From NCBI GenBank assembly GCA_018287875.1, contig JAGVVL010000018.1:186001-250000 (forward strand): 64,000 nucleotides of DNA, given 5' to 3'. Every line of letters starts with the position of its first letter. The stretch's first letter is position 1. This stretch comes from Nigrospora sphaerica (lineage: Eukaryota; Ascomycota; Sordariomycetes; Amphisphaeriales; Apiosporaceae). This document shows, piece after piece, positions 22,714-33,605 of this stretch. Both the position numbers and the translations under genes were made by a program. The notes below the pieces were generated by a model, which saw only the letters and a program-made list of their open reading frames with translations, was not told the origin of the DNA and ran no database searches.

Positions 22714-23694
22714 TTATCCTTGGTCTTTCGAATCTCTCTCGGTCGAGTTGTCAGGGTTGCGGTAGATGGGTCCTTGATAGCCCAAGGCCGGATAGCCTGT
22801 TCTGTAGGCAAACTCATCGTACCTGGGGTAGCATCCCCCGTCGTCGACATACGGCGGTATCGCGGGGGCCAGTGGGCTCTCGGCGTACCATTCATCATCG
22901 TGGGGGTGTCGCCTTTTGCACCAGATGCATCGGGGCGCCATGTCGTCTGGCACGGTCGAGCCACACGTGCAGAAGAAGCACATCTCGAATCCATGGTCCA
23001 GGATCATCTTGGTCGTTCCGGAAGCTGCCTCCCAAGCGCCCTGATCTGTGGATCGGTGGCCTTCCTTCAGTGTGTGCTTCTTTTCGTACTCGCGCACCTC
23101 GCGGCCCTCGGCGCGTCTGCACTTGGTGCATATCCAGCGGCGGTAGGTATCGCAATCACAGAGCTCACTCAGGAACTGGCCCCGCACCCTCTCTTCCATA
23201 GCCTCGTCGCATTTGGGGCATAGGCACATGACGTTATCTACTTGAGCAGATACGGAAAGGTGTGGACGCTGGACGGGATAATGACTCGGCAGCGTGCGGG
23301 GACAGTCGCGGCATTCTTCGCAAATGTTGACGCCGCAGCGAAGACAGGGCAGCGCGCCGGCGGCGTCGCATCGCCTCGCAAAGAGCCGCATTTCGATTTC
23401 CTCGTCATAGCAAATCACTCTTTCTCCATCCCAGCGTGTGAGGTAACCCCGGGGTCTTTCCAAGAAATAATCCCGGCGGCGTTGCAAGCCGCGTCCGTCA
23501 CAGAGGCATCGCCGTTTCAAGACGCTGAAAACCTCGGGGGAGCCGAGGATGAGGGCATAGTAGTAGCGTGAGGCGAGGCCCAGGTGGAAAAGGTCGAGCG
23601 TCGACAGCTGACTGGCGAGGGCCACGAGAATAGGGTGCTGCCCCAGCAGATGGAGTAGCGAAGTTTCTGCCATTTTCTTTTGGCGCAATATCAT
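22714..23694 (-). CDS. Cys-rich F-box-like protein (326 aa)
   Basis: A single-exon minus-strand gene. The N-terminal residues (LLHLLGQHPILVALASQLS and on to about 50, TLDLFHLGLASRYYY) read like a divergent F-box: a leucine-rich helix, then L-x-L..L-x-x-x-S-R-x. The remainder has at least five CxxC or CxC pairs (CLRCGVNIC, CEEC, CLCPKC, CTKC, CFFC, CIWC), which suggests several Zn sites. F-box proteins link substrates to SCF ubiquitin ligases; here that is inference from the N-terminus only. The start may be 23694 or the second Met (23673). The frame is intact. Similar Cys-rich F-box-like proteins are common as lineage-specific families in filamentous fungi. Confidence 0.65.
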   Translation of the reverse strand: MILRQKKMAETSLLHLLGQHPILVALASQLSTLDLFHLGLASRYYYALILGSPEVFSVLKRRCLCDGRGLQRRRDYFLERPRGYLTRWDGERVICYDEEIEMRLFARRCDAAGALPCLRCGVNICEECRDCPRTLPSHYPVQRPHLSVSAQVDNVMCLCPKCDEAMEERVRGQFLSELCDCDTYRRWICTKCRRAEGREVREYEKKHTLKEGHRSTDQGAWEAASGTTKMILDHGFEMCFFCTCGSTVPDDMAPRCIWCKRRHPHDDEWYAESPLAPAIPPYVDDGGCYPRYDEFAYRTGYPALGYQGPIYRNPDNSTERDSKDQG

Positions 23695-24085
23695 GCGTGG
23701 TGAAGGGCAGAGTGGTGTTGCGGCGCAGCGTGCCTTGAAAGAGGTATTGAGTAGTTGTCAATGTATTAGTGCCCCCGCACTGCTGCCTGCTAGAGTTGCG
23801 AGAAGCTTCTATGGAACTCCAAGTAGCTACTAGTAGTAAGATGGAACCCGAGCCTTGGCGTTAGGGCTACTAGCGCAGTCCCTCCGGACTCAGGGGCTCC
23901 TGAATAGTGGAGACAAGCGACTCCCTATCTTATGCCACCACATCCCCGCACCCTCTCTTACTTCCTCGCGCTGCTCGTCCCTCACGCTACTTGGAGTACT
24001 GGCCATGATTCTCGGCAGGGCTTTACACGATGGACCGGACTTCACAGGAAGGTCCATGGATAGTGGCCATCGCTTACGCCAAACA
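23695..24085. other. Intergenic, nothing recognised
   Basis: About 390 bp between the F-box-like gene and the remnant gene at 24086. Confidence 0.45.
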
Positions 24086-24253
24086 AATTGCTCCACAAAT
24101 CGGCACGAATAACAATAGGAGCATACCATCCGGATACCTTCAAGGCGATGGAGAGCTTCTTTCCTGTCGAACTATCGACAAAAGAGCAAATTCCAACGTC
24201 GTACGAGCAGACGGGCGCATTTTCGATCTTTGCATACCCGCAGATAACCAGGT
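24086..24253 (+). pseudogene. 5' remnant of a host gene split by two transposable elements
   Basis: An open plus frame reads a protein-like segment (AYHPDTFKAMESFFPVELS, then SYEQTGAFSIFAYPQ) and is cut at 24254 by a pogo element. Beyond that element and the Gypsy element, at 35641-35708, a short segment reads GYNATVKSLRDKTASTWHMV and ends in a stop. About 120 bp between the two elements (26117-26236) also reads as protein in part (VLDSDNNFNVIMTK). The pieces fit one interrupted gene with a small intron, but the family is not recognised and the joins are inferred. Confidence 0.4.
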
Positions 24254-24255
24254 TA

Positions 24256-24306
24256 AGTTCGAGGACCCCCATTCGGGCCCCCCCTACTTTCGGGCCCCCC
24301 AAAAAC
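24256..24306 (+). repeat. Left terminal inverted repeat
   Basis: About 50 bp with two copies of a YTTTCGGGCCCCCC-like unit; the inverted partner is at 26066-26116, differing by a few bases and by the length of the C/G runs. Confidence 0.75.
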
Positions 24307-26065
24307 CAGCCACCGAATTTTCGGCCTTTCGGACGTTCTTTCTATTTCTGAACTCAATTGGCGTCCAATTTTTCTATAAACTTATATTATAACAGTTATA
24401 GCTAATATGAAACAGTATTCCAAAGAAGATATGTAAAGGGCCCTTAGCTCTGTTATAAGTGGGCACAGAATTAAGCAGACTGCGCGAGAATACAGCATAC
24501 CAAAATCAACACTATAAAACAGACTTCGAGGCTAACAAAGCAGGTCAGATACGTTCGTATACCAACAGAGGCTTAGACTAGTCCAGGAAGAATTGCTTAC
24601 GACCTGGATCCTTACCTAAGCTGCCCTAGGGCTTCCACCTTCGCACGCCCAAGTGAAGGAGTTCGCCGAACGTATCCTCCGGGCTCAGGGCGACAACGAG
24701 CTACTCGGAAAGAGGTAGCTGTAAGCCTTCTTATATAGGAACCCAGCTGTACAGGTCTATAAGAGCCGGTTTATCGACTCACAGTATATTAATAGCGCCT
24801 TAGTCGAAGTAATTCGACTATAGTTCCGGTATTTTCAGTTACTGGAGATTTAGAGGGTAAAGCCGGCTAACCGCTATAATATAAATAAAGTAGGGCTCCT
24901 AGAAGGTGCTAGATTTAACAGTCTAGTACTTAGAGATTTAGAAAAGCACTCAGTTTAAAAGAAGCAGCCTGGTTCTTATATTTAGACGTCCTTTATCGAA
25001 TGCATCTCCGCTTAAGGCTATACCCTGCCCTTATTAGTCATTTTTAAGGGCAAGACGGTTTAGCAGTAATAGTTCCCACTCGATTTAAGCCAATTTAAAG
25101 GCTGGCAGTTTACTGCAACCGAAAACAGATGGATTACAGATTAAACAGCGCTCGAGTAGCTCGAGAAGGTCTTTATCCTAAATACCGCCCCTAAGAACCC
25201 TTCTAAGTACCGCCTACTTATAATAGACAGTTATAGTAGCCATATAACGACTGATTTAATATTCTAATGCTTCTTATATTGGATATATCTTCTTTTCTTA
25301 CCCCTATATACCTCTCACGTCCTTTAACCTCTCGATTTAGCTATTTTCAGTTCTTTAAAATCGGCGTACTAAGAAGAGCTCGGATTTTTAACTTAGTTAA
25401 CAGACTCGACAATAGTTAATAAGCGGAATTTTCTTGCCTGCTATAAGAAAGCTCGCTTAACTGGCCTTACCGGTTAGAATATCCGGAATAGGTGGAAAGC
25501 CGCCGGTCTCTAACCAGTTAATATAGCTAAACCGCCTCTTAATCAGAATTGAATTTAAAATGCATAATAATTAACACCCGATATAACAAATTCAAAGAGA
25601 TCCTACTTAAATAGAGAGTTCTTAATACCTTAAAAGACATCCTATACTTCTATAGTGGTTTAGTCGACTCTAAAGAAGACGTCGGACTTTAAAAACTAAG
25701 TACAGCTTTCGAACCAGCTAGCTAAACATTTAACCACATAACGATTACTCTTCCGGAAGATCTAAAAGGCCTTTAATAAGAAGAACGTCTAATTAGCTAC
25801 TGCTTAAAGGCAAATTCAAGCTCTCGAAGCTAGGATTGACACTATCAGACCAAGGAAAAGGAAGAAAGTGGATTTAAGCCCCAATTCGAAGTTCGCAAAT
25901 ATCGAAGACATCCACCGGGCTTAATTGGCAGTCGGAGAAGCCGAAAGTGGTCTAGATAAAGAGAGTGACAGCGAAAGCCTAAGTGAGGCTGGTTCGTGTA
26001 TTAGAGTTATCATTAATTAAGGCTATATTTGAAGTTCTATTGATAGGGCTGGTTTTCGCTGGCTG

Positions 26066-26116
26066 ATTTTTGGGGGGCCCGAAAGTGGGGGGGGCCCGAA
26101 TGGGGGTCCTCGAACT
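26066..26116 (-). repeat. Right terminal inverted repeat
   Basis: Imperfect inverted copy of 24256-24306, followed by TA (26117-26118). Confidence 0.75.
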
Positions 26117-26236
26117 TACAGGCCAATCCGTTCTGGATAGTGACAACAACTTCAACGTTATTATGACAAAGGTATGACGAGAGGGGGAACAGCGCCGTGG
26201 TAGGAATGTGATACTTTGAGTTGTACTCAAGCCAAG

Positions 26237-26469
26237 TGTAACGGAATGATACGAATCGAACGAGGTGACTATGTGCACGCAATTCCAATGACTGGCTGGC
26301 TGTATTGACTTCAATCTGGCCGTCCCTCCGTTTGCGGGCGCGGCCAGATTCTGCATAAGGGCGCCCCGGATTAACGTGGCGCCGCTCCGCCGTTTCGGCG
26401 ACCGCCCTGGCGCTTGCTTCCCGCCGGCGCGCCGACGCACCGCCGATCCGCCCGCCCGGCCCCTTTACA
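26237..26469 (-). repeat. 3' LTR of Gypsy element (233 bp)
   Basis: Starts TGTAACGG and ends CCTTTACA on plus; same length and apparently same sequence as 35403-35635. CCAAG precedes it. It also lies upstream of the antisense gene, so it could supply an antisense promoter. Confidence 0.92.
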
Positions 26470-26941
26470 ATGCCCCCCCAATTCCTGGGCCCGGTCTCCG
26501 GCGCCCGTGGAATTCCTATCGGTGGAGCGGTCTCGGGTGCGCCGCGCCGCGTGGGTCCTTGGCCCGCCACCTTGTGGTCGCCGCCCTTCGTGGGGTTGTC
26601 CTATGCGCTCGTTATGTCTGCTGGCCCGCCCGTCGGCGGCCGGTCGTTGCCTGGGCGGCGCTGCCCCGCGCTGCGTGTTTGTCTCCAGTCGCGCTCTCTG
26701 TCGCGGCGGCCTCGCCGCCTCGCCGCCTCGCTGCCTCGCTGCCCGTGTTGCTGCCTGGGGCGCCGAGGGCTCGGCTTTGTTTGTAGCTCCGTACTCCATA
26801 CCAACTCCTGGGTCGGCGCCTGGTTGCAGCTTTCCTTTGTTCCCGTTCCTTGTGGCAGGCGACCTCTCCATTCCCCGTACGTCTCGTGTTTCGTGACGCT
26901 CTCTGTTCCTCATCCATTCGTTCTTCGACTGTTCGCCGACA

Positions 26942-29900
26942 ATGCTGTACCCGATCTACTCGCGCGAGGACGCGCTTAACCGCATTCGCGAGTGGGAGGT
27001 CCTCCCCGCCTGTCACTCTGTCTTTCGTTTTGGACACTCCGGCGGCCCTTTGTCCCGGAACGCCGACGACGATCTTGTCGTTTCCTTGTGCGTCCCGCAT
27101 CCTGGTCGGCGCTCTATCGGGCCTCGCTCGGCTGCCTCGGGCGTTGCTAACCCTCCCCTCTAGCCCCAATGCCTTTTGTTGCAACAGTGTCACGACCGGC
27201 GCTGTTGATCCCTCTCTGAACTGTGAGGGTGCCGGCAAGTGCGGGATCTGCGCCATTGATCATCGCAAATGTGTCGCCGTTTGTGTTGCCCTTTGCCCGC
27301 GACTGTGTTGCGATGGCTGACGCGTTTAGATTCCCGAGGAATTGGTCGGTGCCGGCCGCGTCCTCACCGCTGGCATCGCCCATCTTCGCGTCCTTCAATA
27401 CCGCGGTACCCACATGGGCCAGGTGGGCAGTTCCAATTGGAACTGGCGATACGTCCAAGCCTATGGGTCGCTCAAGACGGTCTACCACGAGGCGGCGATG
27501 GCTTTCCGCCTATGCTGCAATGAGGAGGACATTGCCGTCTTCCAGGAGCGCAAGGAACAGAAAAAGCGCGAAGCCGCCAACTCCCTCGCCGTTGTTGAGG
27601 CGCAGAGCCAGCGCCGGTTCGTCCAATTACAAACGGACATCCTCGCCGTGAGTTTCCCCTCCTTTCGCCGCCGCGTCGGCGTACTGGTTCTAATCGTGTT
27701 CCGGTAGGGCGCCCATGGCCAACGGGAGCCTGTCAGTGCTGAGGAGTACCAGCGGCGATACACCCTCGCCCTTCCTGTCGGCGATCGCAGTGCCGATAGC
27801 CTGTCCCGCCTTATCGCGCACTGCGAGGAACTTTATCGCCTAACCGTCGACAACTACGACGACAAGCTGTACCGCTGGGCGCCTGGATACCATTTTCTCG
27901 CGGGCGAGGCCACATCGGATATCGATTGGCAGCGTCGGTTCAAACGATCGCAGAAAAAGGTGCTGCGAGGGTTGATTCGTGGTTTGGTGTCAACCACGCC
28001 CGGCGGGAGAAACATGGTAAGAGCCGCGTTGCTCGAGCAGGTCCCGCCGCCCCTGGTCGCCGTACCCCGGTGAGTCCTCCCCGTCTTCGTTTTGACGCGA
28101 CCGGTCCTTAGTTAACACTTCCGGTAGGGTAGCAAGGCGTCTGTCCGCCGATCCCATTCCGACGCACGAGTCGACTCCGCCGGGCCTTCGTCGCCCTTCA
28201 CGCCAGTCCCCGCCGCGATGCCTGGCGATGAATCGCCTTCCGACGACGAGGACTCTGACGACGACGCCTCGAGCCTGGGTGCGGACACTGACGACGATGG
28301 CGAGTACGTCCAGTCGCCGTCCGGTCGCAGCTCTCCTTCCGGCTCCAGTGCCCGTCCTGGCCCCTCCGGCCGGGGTGGCTCGGGCGCGCCTGCGCTAGAG
28401 GATCGCGACCTGCTGTCCTCTGCTGCGTCCCTGTCGGACGCGCCGATGTCCTCTGCGCCGGCCTCTCGGGTCCAGCGCTCCACTCGTGCTGCGACACCCT
28501 GGCCCTCCAGCCCTGCCTCCGGCGTCCGCTCTGCTAGCGGTGCTCTCTCCGCTAGCGGCGCCTCCTCGATGGTGGAGTGGCGGGCCGAGCGGCGGATCCA
28601 TCTCACGATGATCTCCAATACCTGTCCTCTGCCTGAGAAGCCTTGGTCCGCGGAGGAGTATCGCGACTGCGTCGCCGCGCGCTTGGAACTGTGGCATAAG
28701 TTCGACCAGGTCCCCACGACCGTCGCCGAGCCACCTCATTCGTCCGCTCGTGACCAGAAACTCATTGAGTTTCGCGATTTGGTTCCCCGCCCTTCCGAGG
28801 TTGGAGGCCACCATAATCCTGTCGCAATGTACGACGTTTACCATACTGCCCGACGCGGTTTCGAGACCTGGCTTCGACGTCTACACCCTTGCCTTCGTCC
28901 GGCGGCTCGCTGCCGTCCCCTCTCGTCGCCGGCGAACGGCCAGCGTACTTACAGCGCCTCTCCGGGCTATGGCAAGGCGAGTACGACCCGTTCGCTTCGC
29001 CTAAGCGGGTAAACTTCAGCATGCCCGGCGACGGCGGTCGCGACGTTTCCTCGCTGGACAGTAGCCGCTCTGGTTCCGATGTCGTGGACGGTCTGGACTC
29101 GTGCGGCCCTTCCTCTCCCTTGAGCGCGGTCGCCGACCCAGATGCGTCCGACGGCGGCAACGCCCTGTCCGTTGGCTCCGACACCGGCGGTGACCGCTCC
29201 CCTAGCCCTGATGGCGATGTTGACATGGTCTCGGGGGCACTGACGCGTCGGCGCAAATGCCGCCACCCGCGCAAGCTCTTGCCCCGACCGGCCCGTCCGT
29301 GGACCCACACTGGACTGCCGAGCAATGGGCGCTCGCCCGCCGACGGGCCATGAACCGCATCCTCGAGCTGTATCCTGACCCCGCTCCCCTGTCAGCGTTA
29401 CCGCCTTCCGGGATGTCCTTTGGGCCCGGCACTTCAGTCTCCACTCGGCGAACCGCGAGATAGACACGGCTATGCGCTGGGATTCCCATCCCGCGCCGCC
29501 TAGTGTTCAGCACACGCGAGACACTGAGAACCTCGACGTGGCCACCATCACGCTCTCGGCGACGGCTGACGTCCTTGGTTGTGCTCCCCGAGCTGGCCAT
29601 CTCTCTCTGGCTCGGCTTGCCCAGGCCGGCGGACGATCGCATGTCCTGCGCCGCTTCCCGATCGACGCTACCCGCCCCGATCCCATTGGAGCCGGGTACA
29701 CACCCCGGTACGTCTCCGAGATCGTGACTAGCCTTCCGGCGGCGGCTCCTCCCCTGCCGTTTAAGGACTGGTCCCCGGCCGCAATGGAGGAGTACTACAA
29801 CAGCGCCTTCTCGTCACTCGGCTTGCGACGGATCAACGTCCTCGGTGGCATCGCTCCGCCCGCCGTCTCGCCGTCCTCGTCGACCCGAGGTGCCAAACGT

Positions 29901-29993
29901 CGCCGCTCTGCCGCCGACGACGCGGCTCACGGTCCCTCGGCTGGACCCCTCCTTCGCGACGCCTTCGCCCGTCTCGCCGCTAGGTCGCCCTGA
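26942..29993 (+). CDS. Antisense accessory gene inside the Gypsy element, multi-exon, partly frameshifted
   Basis: This gene runs opposite to gag-pol. Predicted first exons are 26942-27087, 27164-27278, 27330-27647, 27708-28016 and from 28128. Their introns (76, 51, 60 and 111 bp) keep the frame; branch-like sites GCTAAC, CTGAC and CTAAT are seen, and two acceptors share CCGGTAG. Exon 2 carries the Cys motif KCGICAIDHRKC and the splice joins it to IPEEL. Exon 3 and exon 4 are mixed alpha-helical. From about 28,130 the protein is Ser/Pro/Asp-rich and low in complexity. Further frames continue to a stop at 29991-29993 (..LPFKDWSPAAMEEYYNSAF.., then a basic KRRR stretch), but joining them needs one unresolved intron near 28,830-28,970 and frameshifts at a G5 run (29232-29236) and near 29,390. 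It has no pol similarity. The protein at 57622-58488 in the Copia element shares the motif. Function unknown. Confidence 0.6.
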
Positions 29994-30162
29994 CGCGTCA
30001 CCTAGTTTGCCGTCCCCTCATCCGCTGCGTCCTGCGCTTTGGCGGATCCTCGTCGCCCGTACGCCGCCTAGCGGACCTCCTGCGTCCTACTCTGCATGCC
30101 GCGTGCGACCTTCCACAGCAATTGCATGGCTTAGCTCCGTGTACTTCTAGGCCCTGGCCTCG

Positions 30163-30765
30163 TTAATTGATCTGCTGCGCTTCGCGCCCCGCCACTCCGT
30201 GATTTCCTGTGCTCGGAGGGCGATCGTCGTCCCATTTACGGTGGGACCGCCGCTTACGATAGCGTGCCACGATCTTCGGCGCGTTCTCCAGGTTCGCCTC
30301 TGGCTCCCAGGTGTTATATTCCACCGGCCAGCCCATCCATTTCACGAGGTACTCCGCCCCTCGGGCGGTCGTCCTGTGTCGGAGGATATCCTCGACCTCC
30401 CACTCCTCTTGGTCCTCCACCAGTCCTGGGAGTGCCTCATGGTCCCCGGAGGCCTTGCCAGTCCATGGCTCCAACGATGACACTGGGAACACGTCGTGTA
30501 TCCGTTCGTACTGCGAGGGCAGGGCGACCCTGTAGGCCACCTTACCAATCCTCTCCGTGACCTTTACCCGAATGTACGTCGGGGCGAGCTTCGCACCGCA
30601 CTTAAATCGGAACCGCTTCGTCGAGAGGCCTACCCACTGACCTGGTTGGAACTCTTGGTCCTGGTGCCTTCGGTCGTAGCCCTTTTGTTGGGCTTTCACT
30701 GCGACGTCCCAGTGTTCTCTCATACGCGCGCGGACCTCTCGGCTCTTCTGTAGCCGTTCTAACAC
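30163..30765 (-). CDS. Gypsy pol C-terminus: integrase tail with chromodomain (fragment)
   Basis: Reads the SH3-like integrase tail (QKGYDRRHQDQEFQPGQWV...) and then a chromodomain (EWEVEDILRHRTT, AEYLVKWMGWPVEYNTWEPE), whose aromatic residues W..Y..W bind methylated histone tails in this domain class. It marks the element as a chromovirus and may steer integration to heterochromatin. It lies one frame off the integrase frame (junction at about 30,765), so pol needs a frameshift here or the copy is broken. Confidence 0.9.
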   Translation of the reverse strand: MLERLQKSREVRARMREHWDVAVKAQQKGYDRRHQDQEFQPGQWVGLSTKRFRFKCGAKLAPTYIRVKVTERIGKVAYRVALPSQYERIHDVFPVSSLEPWTGKASGDHEALPGLVEDQEEWEVEDILRHRTTARGAEYLVKWMGWPVEYNTWEPEANLENAPKIVARYRKRRSHRKWDDDRPPSTGNHGVAGREAQQIN

Positions 30766-31733
30766 GCCCGCGCTCCGAAAGCGTTCTGCTTGGGGGCGAA
30801 CTCCGTCATCCTCGGGTGAAATCCATACAGCGCCTCAAACGGTGACACCCCGATGGAGTCGTGGCGGCGGTTATTATAGGCGAACTCGGCTTCGTGTAGC
30901 CCGGATGCCCATGTCGCCTCGTCGCAACACGTGCGTAACCACTTCTCTAGTGTTTGGTGCGTTCTCTCTGTCTGCCCGTCCGTTTGGGGATGGTACGCCG
31001 TGCTCAGCCGGCGTTTCGTTGCCCTTGCCTCGCACCACTCTTGCCAGAACCGGCTCGTGAGTAGGGAGTCCCTATCGCTCACAATCCCGAGGGGCGTCCC
31101 GTACCGGCATTCCACTTCCTTATACAGGATATGGGCTAACTCTGCCGCAGTTAGGGTTTTCCTCGTGGGTAGGAACAGTGCCATCTTCGTGAATCGGTCC
31201 ACGATGACTAACACGGCGTCGCAGGCGTCGCCCTCGGGTCGGCAGCTGATCGGCAGCCCAGTGATGAAGTCCATGCTAATCTCTTGCCAGGGTCCCTCGG
31301 GTAGCGGTAGGGATTGGAGTAGGCCGTACGGTTTGTGCCTTGGTCTCCTTGCTCCCTGGCACTCCTGGCATGACTCTGCGTACTGTCGCACCTCCTCGGC
31401 GATCGCGGGCCAGTGGAACTTCCTCGTGAGCAGCTCTAAGGTCTTATTCGCGCCTAGGTGTCCCGCCCTGGGGTCATCGTGGTGTTGGTGGAGTAGTTGG
31501 GCCCTTAACGCTCCCTCATTAGGGATGACTAGCCTTCCTTTAAATCGGAGGGCTCCTTCCTCGTCTAGGTGGTACCCCGCAGCTTGGCCTTGCCGCGCCT
31601 TCTCCATTCGTTCCGCGATGTCCCGGTCCTGGGGTTGTAGCCCCCGAATGAGCTGGTAGAACGCCTCAGTGGGCTTATCCGCCCAAGTGGTCTCGTTTCT
31701 TGCCACGCTTCGAGCCACTGCTCTCGGGAGCAC
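30759..31733 (-). CDS. Gypsy integrase (fragment of pol)
   Basis: Contains the HHCC zinc-binding domain (H..HDDPRAGHLG, CQECQG) and the DDE core: D in SMDFITGLP, D in VSDRDSLLTS and E in TDGQTERTHQTLE. It integrates the cDNA into the host genome. In typical elements it is continuous with RT/RNase H upstream and the chromodomain downstream. Here it is in another frame than both, so this copy is frameshifted at about 31,750 and 30,765. Confidence 0.9.
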   Translation of the reverse strand: MLPRAVARSVARNETTWADKPTEAFYQLIRGLQPQDRDIAERMEKARQGQAAGYHLDEEGALRFKGRLVIPNEGALRAQLLHQHHDDPRAGHLGANKTLELLTRKFHWPAIAEEVRQYAESCQECQGARRPRHKPYGLLQSLPLPEGPWQEISMDFITGLPISCRPEGDACDAVLVIVDRFTKMALFLPTRKTLTAAELAHILYKEVECRYGTPLGIVSDRDSLLTSRFWQEWCEARATKRRLSTAYHPQTDGQTERTHQTLEKWLRTCCDEATWASGLHEAEFAYNNRRHDSIGVSPFEALYGFHPRMTEFAPKQNAFGARAC

Positions 31734-31758
31734 CTGTCCCCCCCACCGGCCTCGTCGA

Positions 31759-33573
31759 TCACTGCTCGGCGCCTCGTCGTGGGTGGCCCTCCTGGCCTTG
31801 TGCCCGGGTTACCGGGGCAAGGACCGCGTCCCCCTGGCCACCCGCCGACCTTTTGTCTGTGTGCGTCACCATCGCCCGCACCGCCCCCACGTACGTCGCG
31901 GTCCCGACGTTTCTCGTGGTGCTGATCCTTGCCACCTGGTGTCGGACCTCGGCCGGCAGCTGGTCGACGAGTGCCAGTTTCATTGCTAGTGACGGAATCA
32001 CGTCGTGGTAGCTGATCTCCCCAGCCATGTAGTCTGGTCGCCGCGATAGCGGATCCGCCGGGTTCGTGGCCCCCTTCCGATATTCCATATCGAAGTCAAA
32101 ATGCGAGAGCCTGTACACCCATCTTGCGAGGCGGCCTCGTAAGTCTCTCGCCGGTGCTTCCACGACCCCTTTCAGTGCCTGGTGGTCGGTCCAGACCGTG
32201 AACTTGGCGCTCAGCCCCTCAAGGTAGTGTCTCCAATGCTCGAGTGATTCGACAATCGCTAGCAGTTCCTTTTGGCCCGTGGCCCAGTTCAGCTCGGGCG
32301 CCGTGAGTTTCCGCGACCAGTAGGCGACTGGCCTCCACTCGCCACCTCCTTGTTTCTGTGATAGGATGCCTGAGACTGCCCTATCACTCGCGTCTGTCTC
32401 GACCCTGCTAGTTTTCTCCGGGTCCCAGTGTCGGAGCACCGTCGCCGAAGTGAACGCGTGCCTTAGCTCTTCGAACGCCTTCTGTGCGTCCAGGGGCCAC
32501 TGGAACGGGCCCTTCTTCCGGCCGGCCTCCATGCCTTTCAGTAGCGCCGTAATCGGTGCCGTGATATGCGAGTACTTCGCAATGAACTTCCTATAGAAGT
32601 TGGTGAACCCTAGGAACACTTGGATGTCCCGGTACGACTCAGGAGGCTGCCATTCCTGCACGGCTATCACTCGTTTCGGGTCCATCTTTAAGCCTACTTG
32701 GCCGACCACGAATCCTAGGAACTCGATTTCCTCTTTAAAGAATTCGCACTTCGAGATCTTCGCAAATAGCTCGTGCTCCTTCAGCCGTTCGCACACCATT
32801 CGGAGATGCGTCGCGTGTTCCTTCGCGTCCTGCGAGTAGATGACGATGTCGTCGAGGTAAACCACGCAAATGGTGTCAATGAGCCCTGCTAATGCCTTCT
32901 GCATATGGGCCTGAAACGTGGCGGGCGCGTTCGTGAGCCCCATGGCCATCACGTTATACTCGAAGTGGCCGTACTTCGTTCGGAACGCGGTCTTCCAGCG
33001 GTCGCCCTCTGCGATTGCGAGGCGAAAATAGGCGTCTCGTAAATCCATCTTCGAGAACACCTTCGCCGACCCCAGCTGATCCATCAGCTCGCTAATTAGC
33101 GGAAGCGGATATCGGTTCTTTACCGTGACCTTATTTAGGCCCCGGTAATCGACGCATAGTCGTAGACTGCCGTCCTTTTTTGGCACGAATAGCACGGGTG
33201 CCCCCGCCGGGCTCGTGGAGTGCCTAATGCGACCGGTTTCCAACGCCTTCGCGAGGTACTCCTCGAGCTCCTTTCGTTGCGGTTCTGAGAGGGGATAGAT
33301 AGGTCCGTGTGGAGGCTGTGCGCCGGGGATGAGGTCGATCGTGTGCGGTGTCTCTCCTAAAATAGGCGGCTCCGCGGCTGCGGACTCACTAAACACGACC
33401 TCGTACTCCTTTAAACAGGCTGGTAGCGCGACGGTCCCTATGGGCGGTTCGTCGTCAAGCCCAGGTATCGCCGACGCGTCACCTAACTCTAGCCTCGCTA
33501 GCTGGGCGATTAGCACCGGTTCGCCTTCGGTCGCTTCGCGGGCGAACTCCTCTGGCCCCACGAACTGCATCAC
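31759..33573 (-). CDS. Gypsy reverse transcriptase and RNase H (fragment of pol)
   Basis: 604 codons open. The RT begins with the TSPAGAPVLFVPKKDGSLR block, then SKMDLRDAYFRL, the catalytic VVYLDDIVIYS (YLDD) and FLGFTNFYRKFI. RNase H follows with TDASDRAVSG, GQKELLAIVESLEHWRHYL and WTDHQAL. It copies the element RNA into DNA. The N-terminal 100 residues link to the protease region, which is in another frame (33606-33965). Confidence 0.92.
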   Translation of the reverse strand: MMQFVGPEEFAREATEGEPVLIAQLARLELGDASAIPGLDDEPPIGTVALPACLKEYEVVFSESAAAEPPILGETPHTIDLIPGAQPPHGPIYPLSEPQRKELEEYLAKALETGRIRHSTSPAGAPVLFVPKKDGSLRLCVDYRGLNKVTVKNRYPLPLISELMDQLGSAKVFSKMDLRDAYFRLAIAEGDRWKTAFRTKYGHFEYNVMAMGLTNAPATFQAHMQKALAGLIDTICVVYLDDIVIYSQDAKEHATHLRMVCERLKEHELFAKISKCEFFKEEIEFLGFVVGQVGLKMDPKRVIAVQEWQPPESYRDIQVFLGFTNFYRKFIAKYSHITAPITALLKGMEAGRKKGPFQWPLDAQKAFEELRHAFTSATVLRHWDPEKTSRVETDASDRAVSGILSQKQGGGEWRPVAYWSRKLTAPELNWATGQKELLAIVESLEHWRHYLEGLSAKFTVWTDHQALKGVVEAPARDLRGRLARWVYRLSHFDFDMEYRKGATNPADPLSRRPDYMAGEISYHDVIPSLAMKLALVDQLPAEVRHQVARISTTRNVGTATYVGAVRAMVTHTDKRSAGGQGDAVLAPVTRAQGQEGHPRRGAEQ

Positions 33574-33605
33574 TCTAAACGTGAACGTGTCTGGCTTTCG
33601 TGTGT

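Larger units (their letters stand above)
24256..26116 (+). mobile_element. pogo/Fot-type DNA transposon, heavily decayed (RIP)
   Basis: A 1861-bp element with inverted repeats of about 50 bp (24256-24306 and 26066-26116, beginning AGTTCGAGGACCCCCATTCG) and TA on both sides (24254-24255, 26117-26118). The ends are rich in G/C runs; the interior is AT-rich. Plus-strand transposase remnants include LGLPPSHAQVKEFAERIL, YRLLIIDSYSSH (second catalytic Asp) and PLDLAIFSSLKSAY (third). They are broken by many TAG/TAA where relatives have W or Q, for example after TWILT and after LLGKR. This is a different family from the elements at 8866 and 61233. Confidence 0.8.

Noticed and set aside
26376..26979. 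Three long plus frames next to the Gypsy 3' LTR
   Set aside because: GC-rich with repeated A-R-P-S residues in all three frames, typical of open frames from composition; only the frame starting at 26942 was kept as it splices coherently.
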